The position numbers were made by a program, and so were the translations under genes. Under the pieces are notes generated by a model. The model saw only the letters and a program-made list of their open reading frames with translations, ran no database searches and was not told the DNA's origin. This document shows, one piece after another, positions 1 through 6,167 of a stretch of 12,252 nt of DNA (positions are counted from its first letter, which is position 1; the number at the start of each line of letters is the position of its first letter). The DNA comes from Prevotellaceae bacterium (lineage in GTDB: Bacteria; Bacteroidota; Bacteroidia; Bacteroidales; UBA932): the NCBI GenBank assembly GCA_031254635.1, contig JAIRUB010000054.1, positions 1 through 12,252 of the forward strand, given 5' to 3'.

Positions 1-270
1 ATTACGATGGATACGCTGGCGTATAAATTTTACACCAACCGTTCCTACCTTTCAAATTACATTAATGTATATAAGCAAAAAACATTTCGGGAGTGGATAA
101 ACTGCTTGCGGGTAGAGGAAGCAAAAAAACTTTTGCGGGAATATCCTGAAAAAACCATTGCCGAAATAGCCGCCGAGGTAGGAATCCCCGATACAACCTG
201 TTTCCGCCGACATTTTGTTTCTCTTACGGGACTTAGCCCAAAGATTTGGAGAAATAATAATGATGATTAA
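1..270 (+). CDS. AraC-family transcriptional regulator, C-terminal DNA-binding part (partial)
   Basis: The reading frame is open from the first base of the window and ends at TAA 268-270, so this is the 3' end of a longer gene; the ATG at 7 is probably internal. The visible ~89 residues match the AraC/XylS C-terminal domain with two helix-turn-helix units. The first covers roughly TNRSYLSNYINVYKQKTF and is followed by the typical linker helix (INCLRVEEAKKLL). The second is TIAEIAAEVGIPDTTCFRRHF, ending in the family-typical LTGLSPKIWR close. The protein would bind promoter DNA; its N-terminal sensor part lies outside the window, so signal and targets cannot be read. It is followed by ~200 bp of repeat-containing intergenic DNA and need not be linked to the toxin-antitoxin pair. 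Confidence 0.85.
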   Translation: MTMDTLAYKFYTNRSYLSNYINVYKQKTFREWINCLRVEEAKKLLREYPEKTIAEIAAEVGIPDTTCFRRHFVSLTGLSPKIWRNNNDD

Positions 271-315
271 TTATTAACGGTTAGTGATTAATTTTAGGTG
301 TCAGGTATTTAGGAT

Positions 316-344
316 ATGCGACTTATCAGTTATTCAGTTATTCA
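316..344. repeat. Dispersed intergenic repeat, copy 1
   Basis: This 29-bp stretch (ATGCGACTTATCAGTTATTC...) recurs at 8935-8963 with 27 of 29 positions identical, about 8.6 kb away. A shorter related piece (TATTCAGTTATTC) lies at 1080-1092. All copies are between genes. It looks like a small non-coding dispersed element of the type common between genes in Bacteroidota genomes; no function is visible. Confidence 0.6.
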
Positions 345-374
345 CCTTTCACCGAAAACGAACCGCTTCACGCT

Positions 375-413
375 TTACGCCTTACGATAAAAACATTTTG
401 CAAAAAGAAAAAA
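375..413. repeat. Promoter-bearing repeat, copy A
   Basis: These 39 bp match 1120-1158 at 38 of 39 positions (the difference is C394 against T1139). The repeat starts TTACGCCTTACGATAAAAA and ends in an A-rich tract. It contains the TTTG (-33) element of the toxin-antitoxin promoter. The -7 elements lie just outside the repeat and differ in sequence, but both still fit the consensus. Confidence 0.75.
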
Positions 414-427
414 TAGTGTTAAATTTG
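397..427 (+). promoter_or_regulatory. Bacteroidota-type promoter of the toxin-antitoxin operon
   Basis: TTTG at 397-400, a spacer of exactly 19 nt, then TAAATTTG at 420-427 exactly fit the Bacteroidota primary sigma-factor consensus (TTTG, N19, TAnnTTTG). Transcription would begin near 434, leaving a leader of about 33 nt before the ATG at 467. Confidence 0.75.
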
Positions 428-466
428 CCCATTGTTCTTAGTTATTAATTTTTAATTTCAAAATTT

Positions 467-736
467 ATGCAAACCACTACTCAACTAACGGGGTGTACGC
501 TACGGAAGTCCCCCGCGCTGCAAAAACACTATGTCGATATGGATAAACTCACAGACATAAACGAAGACGAATGTCGTCAATTCTTCGAATCACGCTTGGA
601 CGAAAAAGGCAGTTACTTGTTAAGTACTGAACAAAAAAAACGATTAGACAAATCAAGGCGAGATATAGCTGCCGGCTTGGGCATAAGTCATGAGGTGGTA
701 ATGAAAGAGATTGACGAATGGCTAAACGGAAAATAA
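467..736 (+). CDS. Putative antitoxin of a RelE/ParE-type toxin-antitoxin pair
   Basis: This is an 89-residue, highly charged, mostly helical-looking protein. Its 3' end overlaps the start of a RelE/ParE-like toxin gene by 19 nt. Small size, position directly upstream of the toxin, and the shared promoter at 397-427 are the reasons for the antitoxin call; the sequence itself was not matched to a specific antitoxin family. The middle (STEQKKRLDKSRRDIAAG) and the C-terminus (HEVVMKEIDEWLNGK) look like amphipathic helices of the kind that wrap a RelE-fold toxin. An internal ATG at 539 (MDKLTDINEDE...) is a possible alternative start that would drop the first 24 residues. The upstream ATG is kept because it lies ~33 nt after the predicted transcription start. 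Autorepression by the antitoxin or complex is usual for such pairs but no clear operator was seen. Confidence 0.6.
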   Translation: MQTTTQLTGCTLRKSPALQKHYVDMDKLTDINEDECRQFFESRLDEKGSYLLSTEQKKRLDKSRRDIAAGLGISHEVVMKEIDEWLNGK

Positions 737-1035
737 TTTGGAGTCCCGAGGCAAGCCGGCAATTCAATGAAATTTTACGGTATTATAATAATCGTAACAA
801 AAGTAAGATTTATAGCCGGAAATTAAGAAATCTGCTACAAGAAAGTATCTGCTTGTTGCAAAAACAGCCCCGCATAGGAAAGTTTTTGAGTGGTAATTAT
901 AATAATTATAGGGTATTGTTTATTGCTCGCTATCATTTGTTTTATGAAATTACAGATAGTTTTTTATACATTCACGATATTTGGGACGGACGTAGAAATC
1001 CCGAAAACATAAAGTATTATAAAAAAGAAGATTAA
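718..1035 (+). CDS. Type II toxin, RelE/ParE superfamily
   Basis: The 105-residue basic protein has the RelE/ParE layout: an N-terminal strand and helix (KRKIIWSPEASRQFNEIL), a helical hairpin rich in Lys/Arg, the PRIGK turn at residues 51-55, a paired-strand region (YRVLFIARYHLFYEI, 64-78), and the family-typical end WDGRRNPE (89-96). RelE-like members cut mRNA on the ribosome and ParE-like members poison gyrase. The ending and the PRIGK turn look more ParE/YoeB-like to me, but the target cannot be settled by eye. The start ATG lies within the end of the antitoxin gene, implying translational coupling. Confidence 0.8.
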   Translation: MAKRKIIWSPEASRQFNEILRYYNNRNKSKIYSRKLRNLLQESICLLQKQPRIGKFLSGNYNNYRVLFIARYHLFYEITDSFLYIHDIWDGRRNPENIKYYKKED

Positions 1036-1119
1036 AAGGTATGCGATAATTAGTTTATAAGTTAACAAGTTAACAAGTTTATTCAGTTATTCCGTTATTC
1101 ACGCTTCACGCTTCACGTC

Positions 1120-1158
1120 TTACGCCTTACGATAAAAATATTTTGCAAAAAGAAAAAA
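1120..1158. repeat. Promoter-bearing repeat, copy B
   Basis: This is the second copy of the 39-bp sequence at 375-413, with one mismatch. It carries the TTTG element of the promoter at 1142-1172. Duplication of a promoter-containing segment upstream of two unrelated loci is the notable point. Confidence 0.75.
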
Positions 1159-1172
1159 CAATACTAACTTTG
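1142..1172 (+). promoter_or_regulatory. Bacteroidota-type promoter facing the RiPP locus
   Basis: TTTG at 1142-1145, a 19-nt spacer and TAACTTTG at 1165-1172 exactly fit the Bacteroidota consensus. Transcription would start near 1179 and run toward the RiPP precursor gene at 1551. Nothing in between looks like a real gene, so it may drive the RiPP operon through a long leader or make a separate small RNA. Confidence 0.65.
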
Positions 1173-1239
1173 CTTTAGAATAAAAGTTGAATTATATTAT
1201 GTATTTTGGACGGAAACATAACATTCACAGACTAATAGC

Positions 1240-1263
1240 CCACGAATTAACACTAATTCGTGG
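1240..1263. repeat. Perfect 10-bp inverted repeat (hairpin)
   Basis: CCACGAATTA at 1240-1249 and TAATTCGTGG at 1254-1263 are exact reverse complements separated by 4 nt (ACAC). There is no T-run after it, so it is not a standard terminator. It could be part of a decayed dispersed repeat, or a folded element in the leader of the transcript from 1142-1172. Confidence 0.6.
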
Positions 1264-1413
1264 TATTCTGTGGTTTAATTATTCCGTTATTCAACTCCAC
1301 CACAATTTTCTTATAATCAACATTTTACACAATTACACCATAAATTGCTCACTGTCAATATATTATAAATGTTTAACCATTTGGCAGTTGGGGAAGAATG
1401 ACTTCGAGCCTTT

Positions 1414-1447
1414 GGTTGCTGTCGGGTTTCCTTTCTTGGCAGCGACC
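1414..1447 (+). other. Strong stem-loop in the putative RiPP leader RNA
   Basis: GGTTGCTGTCGGG (1414-1426) pairs with the 13 bases at 1435-1447 (CTTGGCAGCGACC) around an 8-nt loop. The outer eight pairs are seven Watson-Crick and one G-T; the inner five include three G-T pairs. No run of T follows, so it is not an intrinsic terminator. The stretch is G/C-richer than its surroundings, which suggests a functional RNA fold or the remnant of a mobile element. It lies ~100 nt before the precursor ATG. Confidence 0.45.
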
Positions 1448-1550
1448 TAAGTGACACAATGAATATGCGTAGTCATTTGTAAGAGAACGTCTTGGGTGTT
1501 AATGAGATTAATGCCTAAACTTTAAATTATAAACATTAAAATTTACGATT

Positions 1551-1727
1551 ATGAAAACCCTAAAAGAATTAAACAACAATTATACGGACATAGATACGAC
1601 CAATGTCCTATCAGATGAAGAAATGAAAAATGCGCTTGGCGGCGCTTGTAAATATGGTTGTGAAGAAGCTTGTAGAGAAGGGTGTAAACCTGGGGGCAAG
1701 AATACATCAACAACCCCAACAACATAG
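1551..1727 (+). CDS. RiPP precursor peptide, GG-Bacteroidales leader with CxxxC repeat core
   Basis: This 58-residue gene starts MKTLKELNNN and stops at TAG 1725-1727. Residues 1-31 form a leader ending in SDEEMKNALGG, a double-glycine motif suited to a C39 peptidase, such as the one encoded at 6168. The predicted core (32-58) starts ACKYGCEEACREGC: Cys33, 37, 41 and 45 are spaced exactly four apart. It continues with KPGGK and a Thr/Ser/Pro tail to Thr58. The MKxLKxLN opening and GG ending match what I know of the natural product precursor, GG-Bacteroidales family, whose targets include CXXX-repeat peptides modified by radical SAM enzymes. The gene is first in the operon, just before the maturase and exporter genes. 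The likely product is a short thioether-cross-linked peptide, perhaps antimicrobial or signalling; the actual modification is not readable from sequence. Confidence 0.88.
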   Translation: MKTLKELNNNYTDIDTTNVLSDEEMKNALGGACKYGCEEACREGCKPGGKNTSTTPTT

Positions 1728-1754
1728 GCAGAGCGATAGAATCGCGGTAAAACA

Positions 1755-1810
1755 AGGGGGGCTTAGGCGAAATACTTGTTATGATGTCATTAAGAGCCCC
1801 TCTTTTTTTT
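1755..1810 (+). terminator. Intrinsic (leaky) terminator after the precursor gene
   Basis: AGGGGGGCTTA at 1755-1765 pairs with TAAGAGCCCCT at 1791-1801 (five outer and four inner pairs around a two-base mismatch), and eight T follow at 1803-1810. The loop is 25 nt. Lying between the precursor and its processing genes, it probably ends most transcripts after the precursor and lets some read through. That would favour peptide over enzymes; no separate promoter was recognised before 1874. Confidence 0.7.
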
Positions 1811-1873
1811 GTTATTTTTGAATATCCAACTTTTAACAAGTCTCGAAGGATTTTTTATAAAAAATAGTCTATT

Positions 1874-2374
1874 ATGAACATTGATAAATACGATATTTTT
1901 ACAGACTCCCTAGTTGATTATTATTTTTTCAGTGAAGGACCAAATGGTAAAATAAAAAAACAGGTGTGTTTTAGGAAATCAGGTTTGGAAAATTATTACC
2001 AACTCAGTTTTGGCGATGTAATAAAAGGTAATATTCAAGAAGATGTGGTCTCAGATAATAAAGACACTGATAAGGTCTTGGCAACTATAATGTGGATTAT
2101 CATTAAATTTTTGCAGCAATCCTCTTTTTTTCATATTCGTTTTACAGGATTGACAAAAGCAAGAAATAGATTGTTTAACAAATGGATAGAACAAAATTAT
2201 AACGAAATCACACAATACATATACATCTATGGCTATAAGCGAGATAAATGGGAAAAGTTTTACCCAAACAGATATTATGAAGCATTTTTAATAAAAATAA
2301 AAAATTATGACACAAGAAATATTAACAAAAAAATATATTTTAAATCCCTGCTACATCCTGCGAAACGATATTAA
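1874..2374 (+). CDS. DUF6934-like hypothetical protein in the RiPP operon
   Basis: This 166-residue soluble protein has no signal peptide or membrane segment. It resembles the small Bacteroidota family I know as DUF6934: SEGPNGKI near 20-27, an FGD at 46-48, NKDTDKVLATI at 62-72, the TGLTKARNRLF region at 91-101 (family members often have GSTKARTRLY), and YEAFLIK near 135-141. The function of that family is not known to me. The conserved part ends around residue 143, just where the radical SAM gene starts at 2307. The last ~23 residues are read through the maturase start region in another frame, so the two genes overlap by 68 nt and are probably translationally coupled. A role in maturation, immunity or leader binding is possible but unproven. 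Confidence 0.6.
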   Translation: MNIDKYDIFTDSLVDYYFFSEGPNGKIKKQVCFRKSGLENYYQLSFGDVIKGNIQEDVVSDNKDTDKVLATIMWIIIKFLQQSSFFHIRFTGLTKARNRLFNKWIEQNYNEITQYIYIYGYKRDKWEKFYPNRYYEAFLIKIKNYDTRNINKKIYFKSLLHPAKRY

Positions 2375-3815
2375 TCGTATTGTACTAACAGATGCGAGCA
2401 AGGAGATTTATAACCACTTGGGCAGAAACAGTTTTTCTACCTTTATTCATCCCATACATGCTATGTTATTCTGCTTTTTTAGAGGGGACAAAACGCTTGG
2501 GGAAGTTCTTACCCAAGAGATATGTCCGTTTTTTGACTTGTCGGAAGAAAGTGGTTGGACATTGGTTGCTCAATTTATAGAAAATAAAGGGATGATTGTA
2601 GTGGAATATGATAATCATTATTTTTATATGCCGGAATTATTACTCATCGAGAATAAAAATTATCAATTACGGGATTATAAGGTCGAAGAATTTAATATTA
2701 TGCAAAATCTTGATTTTGAGTCTCCACGGTATAATATACCCATAGACACAACCCTTATGATAAACACGCTTTGCGCATGCAATTGTATTTATTGTTATGC
2801 CGACAGACGGATGAAAATGCAAAACATAATGCCGTTTGAAAGAATCAAAGAATTGATAAAAGAAACGAAAGAGTTAAAATTCAGGACAGTAGATGTTACA
2901 GGCGGTGAACTGTTTTTATATGACCAATGGAAAGAATTGCTTTCGGAACTTTATTTGAATGATTATAACCCCTACTTATCTACAAAGGTACCATTGAACA
3001 ATGAGGATATAGATGCATTGAAAGATTTAGGCGTTAGGAATATTCAAATATCCTTTGACTCTATTTTTTATGAGGACCTGAAGATAAATTTAGAGGTGGG
3101 CGAGGTTTATTATCATAACATGCTCAATACGATTAAAATGTTAGACCAAAAAGGCATTACAACAAAAATAAAATCAGTGCTTACCTCTTCTATTTTTGAT
3201 ATTGATAAAATTAATGCCTTTGTTGATTATTTTCAACGGCATAAAAATGTAACAAAGCTTGAATTTACCGCGCCCGGCTACTCTCTGTATAAGACCCCTG
3301 AAGAATTTATTAACTTTCGTTTGTCATTAGAACAAATTAATATATTAACAGCACAGCTGCAAAAAAGAGCTGCAACTCATTTTGCTATCCATGTTGACGC
3401 TCAAGTACTCCAAAGAGAATTATATTACGATTCATTCGATAACAAGAAACAAAATTTTGAAAAACGGGCTAAATGCACAGGCAATGAGCGCTCTTTCCTG
3501 ATTTTACCCAATGCCGATGTTACCATTTGCGAAGAGGCTTATTTTAATAAAAATTTAAAATTAGGCAATCTTCTGCATCATTCTATTATGGAAATGTGGA
3601 ACAGCGCACAAGCTAAGGAACTGTTTTATATTGCCCAAAACAAATTTCCAAAAGAAAGCGCTTGCTCGCGTTGCAACGAGTTTACAGCATGCAGGCACAA
3701 CACCGGTATTTGCTGGATTGATGTTATAGCTGCCTACGGGGAAGAGAACTGGCTATACCCATATCCCGAATGTCCCTACGCCCCTCCCTTAATAAACAAA
3801 ATATATTATGAATAA
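2307..3815 (+). CDS. Radical SAM/SPASM peptide maturase (CXXX-repeat target type)
   Basis: This 502-residue enzyme is expected to cross-link the cysteines of the precursor at 1551. Residues ~1-140 form an N-terminal region that probably includes a leader-binding (RRE/PqqD-like) fold. The radical SAM core starts at ~145 with the CxxxCxxC cluster motif (Cys156, Cys160, Cys163, within LCACNCIYCYA), then the TGGE motif at 198-201. The C-terminal SPASM domain has seven cysteines (390, 408, 453, 456, 462, 469, 489), including the CxxCxxxxxC signature, enough for two auxiliary 4Fe-4S clusters. The best family match from memory is the Bacteroidales radical SAM peptide maturase working on CXXX-repeat GG-leader peptides. 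The start at 2307 is chosen because KYILNPCYILRNDINRIVL looks like a natural N-terminus. It overlaps the upstream gene by 68 nt; a 17-nt gap to the barrel gene suggests co-transcription. Chemistry (thioether or other bond) is inferred. Confidence 0.88.
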   Translation: MTQEILTKKYILNPCYILRNDINRIVLTDASKEIYNHLGRNSFSTFIHPIHAMLFCFFRGDKTLGEVLTQEICPFFDLSEESGWTLVAQFIENKGMIVVEYDNHYFYMPELLLIENKNYQLRDYKVEEFNIMQNLDFESPRYNIPIDTTLMINTLCACNCIYCYADRRMKMQNIMPFERIKELIKETKELKFRTVDVTGGELFLYDQWKELLSELYLNDYNPYLSTKVPLNNEDIDALKDLGVRNIQISFDSIFYEDLKINLEVGEVYYHNMLNTIKMLDQKGITTKIKSVLTSSIFDIDKINAFVDYFQRHKNVTKLEFTAPGYSLYKTPEEFINFRLSLEQINILTAQLQKRAATHFAIHVDAQVLQRELYYDSFDNKKQNFEKRAKCTGNERSFLILPNADVTICEEAYFNKNLKLGNLLHHSIMEMWNSAQAKELFYIAQNKFPKESACSRCNEFTACRHNTGICWIDVIAAYGEENWLYPYPECPYAPPLINKIYYE

Positions 3816-3832
3816 CACTTAAACCCGTTTGT

Positions 3833-6127
3833 ATGAAAAAACTGCTGATTTTATCCTGTTGTATGCTTTCCTTTTTATCCGGCTATTCAAAGGATATGCG
3901 TATTCGCGGCTCTGTTGTGGATAGCCTGAGCCTATTGCCCCTTGGTTATGCCACCTTTCAAGTGTTCGATAGCAACAATAACAATGTGTTTAATGCCATA
4001 CTTACAGACTCTTTGGGATTTTTCGACTTCCGCAATGTTCCCTTGGAAGGCAATGGCTATATTACCATAAGCCATCTTGGCTACGAAAAGAAAACCATAA
4101 ATATTGCCGCCCAACAGCGAGAATTAGCCCTGGGGCAAATTAAAATGGCGCCAAGTAATTTTGCACTAAGCGAGGTGTATGTGATAGCCGACGCCAAAAC
4201 GCTGATTATGCCCGACAAGGTTGTCCACCTTGTTGATAGCGCCATGTTAGCCAATGTGAGTGTTACGGCTGATCTGTTACAAAAAATACCACAGGTTTCG
4301 GTAAATGAACTGACTAGAATTGCCCGCATACAGGGCTTGGAGAATACGCTGGTACTTGTTAACGGCATAAACACGGGCGCCTCTGTTGATTTACGTGCAA
4401 TTAATCCTAATGATGTTTTTAAAATTGAAGTAATAACTGTACCCTCTTCCGGAGTAGATATTGGGTATGACGGGGTCATCAATATTATACTGAGAGAGGA
4501 CCCACGAAAAGGAGTTTCGGGCGATTCGGAAATTTCCTTTTTACTGAATGGACGACATTTGGATGCTTATGCCGGCGTTATCCTTGGCTTCGAAAAAGTG
4601 CGGGTCAATTTGGCGTATAGAAACTATTACCGCGCCTACGCTTCCGAAGGCACGGAAATACGTACCAACACCAATACACAAGATGTGTATAAAACAAAGA
4701 CTTATGCTAAAAGACCTTGGGAAACGAGCAATGATATAAGACTAAATATTGACTATTATATAGACAAGAAACACTACCTTAACCTGACAACAAAAACCGA
4801 TTTTTTAGTTCAGTGCAATAAAAAATGGGAGGTTCAACCATCTAAAACAAGCAATAACATAACAGAAGATTTGACAAAATTTACACAGCAAGTCCAATAC
4901 AATTACTTTGTGGGTAACTACACCCTGTTTTACAAATACAAAATCAAAGAGGAGGAGCATTATCTTACGGCTAATTTCAACCTCAATGTAATGGACACGG
5001 ATGAAAATACTAATACGCTATATGAAAGCGGAGAAATTTACGGAGGCAAAGAACAGGCTGAGAAATTAGCCGGTAATTTAAGGATAGACTATTCGAATAC
5101 GCTGAATAATTGGTTAAAAATAAATGCTGGAGTTCAATGCTATAATCAAAATTTTGACGGAGTATTAAATAACGGACTTGGCAATAACAATTTTAACGAG
5201 TTGCGTTATAACGGCTTTGTTGACCTCTATCTTACGGTAATGGGGCTTACCTGCCGATTAGGAATAAAGGCGGAAGAAAGCAGGACGAATTTCCGAGGCT
5301 TAGGTACTGATCCGGTTGTTCAGCAATCTTTGCTCCCCATACTATTGTTGAGTAAACAAATTAACAGGCACAGTACCATTCGGGTGCTTTATCGAAAAAC
5401 CTCCCACTATCCTTCTGCATGGCAACTTGCCCCCTATAGCATCCAATACGACAGTTTAACCATGTTTCAGGGCAACCCTTTACTACAGGCGCAGAATAGG
5501 CATTCATTACAGCTGTCCTATAACTTTGCTAAGCCCGGTATTAATTTAAGCGCTTACTTAGTTTACAATTACCGCGAACCCTTGATTCTCTCCCGGCGCA
5601 CTTATGACAATGACCTATTTTGCACTATTATGCCAAAGAATTTGGGACAAAGGGAAACATTTGGTCTTAGCCTGTCCGGTTCATCTGTTATTTTAGGATT
5701 TATGGAACTACAAGGCGATATGGAATTGTATCGCGATATATATAAAATTGAAAATATTACGCGCAGCAATTGGTTTTTCACAAGTAATTTATCCTTGACC
5801 GTAGGGCTGCCATGGAGTATGGCTATGGGCACCTGGGGCTCTTATTCAACAAAACGTTTAACTATGCAGGGACATATTGAACCACAATATGAACTGGATG
5901 CCATCTTTGTTATGAAAAGATTTCAAAATCTTAACGTTTTTCTTGCTTTGAGAAGTATAGTAAAATCTAATGAAACCTCCTATGTTTTTAGTGATAATAT
6001 TGTTCGCCAATCAACTTTTCAGGTCAAGACTTTTGGCTTAGGTTTTAGAATAAACTATTTTTTCAATACGGGTAAAAGATATAAGATGGAAAAGATAGAT
6101 ACCTTGCACGAAATGGATAAGAAATAG
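3833..6127 (+). CDS. Outer-membrane TonB-receptor-like beta-barrel protein
   Basis: The protein has 764 residues. Residues 1-19 are a signal peptide (MKKLLILSCCMLSFLSGYS). Residues ~22-107 form a carboxypeptidase-regulatory-like sandwich (RIRGSVVDSLSLLPLGYATF; TDSLGFFDFRNVP; SHLGYEKKTI). Residues ~120-222 are a plug-like domain (VTADLLQKIPQVSVNE, VLVNG at 174-178, GVINIILRE at 214-222). The rest is a beta-barrel rich in alternating aromatic strands, ending in FGLGFRINYFF and a short charged tail. This matches the Bacteroidota family of outer-membrane barrels related to TonB-dependent receptors. I see no clear TonB box. It sits between the maturase and the exporter, 17 and 40 nt away, and so belongs to the RiPP operon. 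It may be the outer-membrane exit for the peptide (no TolC is nearby), a receptor, or an immunity protein; the sequence does not decide. Confidence 0.8.
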   Translation: MKKLLILSCCMLSFLSGYSKDMRIRGSVVDSLSLLPLGYATFQVFDSNNNNVFNAILTDSLGFFDFRNVPLEGNGYITISHLGYEKKTINIAAQQRELALGQIKMAPSNFALSEVYVIADAKTLIMPDKVVHLVDSAMLANVSVTADLLQKIPQVSVNELTRIARIQGLENTLVLVNGINTGASVDLRAINPNDVFKIEVITVPSSGVDIGYDGVINIILREDPRKGVSGDSEISFLLNGRHLDAYAGVILGFEKVRVNLAYRNYYRAYASEGTEIRTNTNTQDVYKTKTYAKRPWETSNDIRLNIDYYIDKKHYLNLTTKTDFLVQCNKKWEVQPSKTSNNITEDLTKFTQQVQYNYFVGNYTLFYKYKIKEEEHYLTANFNLNVMDTDENTNTLYESGEIYGGKEQAEKLAGNLRIDYSNTLNNWLKINAGVQCYNQNFDGVLNNGLGNNNFNELRYNGFVDLYLTVMGLTCRLGIKAEESRTNFRGLGTDPVVQQSLLPILLLSKQINRHSTIRVLYRKTSHYPSAWQLAPYSIQYDSLTMFQGNPLLQAQNRHSLQLSYNFAKPGINLSAYLVYNYREPLILSRRTYDNDLFCTIMPKNLGQRETFGLSLSGSSVILGFMELQGDMELYRDIYKIENITRSNWFFTSNLSLTVGLPWSMAMGTWGSYSTKRLTMQGHIEPQYELDAIFVMKRFQNLNVFLALRSIVKSNETSYVFSDNIVRQSTFQVKTFGLGFRINYFFNTGKRYKMEKIDTLHEMDKK

Positions 6128-6167
6128 TAAAGATTTTTCAATATTGATTGCTTGAATCTTTTAGTTT

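Larger units (their letters stand above)
1036..1550. other. Intergenic region of 515 bp between the toxin gene and the RiPP precursor
   Basis: No convincing gene is present. The region contains short repeats related to those at 316-344 (around 1080-1100), the second copy of the promoter repeat (1120-1158), a perfect consensus promoter (1142-1172), a 10-bp hairpin (1240-1263) and a 13-bp stem-loop (1414-1447). No consensus promoter was found between 1448 and the precursor ATG at 1551. The precursor may therefore be read from the promoter at 1142-1172 with a 5' leader of about 370 nt, or from a promoter not recognised here. Confidence 0.6.

Noticed and set aside
1187..1450. Open frame of 87 codons starting just after the promoter at 1142-1172
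   Set aside because: The sequence is low-complexity with no recognisable domain, includes the 10-bp hairpin repeat and the 13-bp stem-loop, and looks like translated intergenic DNA.
1459..1482. Seven-codon mini-gene (MNMRSHL) upstream of the precursor, possible attenuation peptide
   Set aside because: Such short frames are expected by chance, and no attenuator structure coupled to it was seen.
1630..1821. Open frame of 63 codons overlapping the precursor gene and the terminator
   Set aside because: It is another frame of the precursor core and runs through the terminator hairpin; the frame starting at 1551 has a clear leader and cysteine pattern.
1549..1839. Minus-strand open frame opposite the precursor
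   Set aside because: It is a shadow of the precursor and terminator with no family features.
3857..3862. Possible lipobox (LSC) in the signal peptide of the TonB-receptor-like barrel
   Set aside because: The cysteine falls at residue 9, too early for a lipoprotein signal, and lipidation is not expected for a barrel of this type.
4081..4482. 133-codon minus-strand open frame within the barrel gene
   Set aside because: It is a shadow of the strongly supported plus-strand gene.
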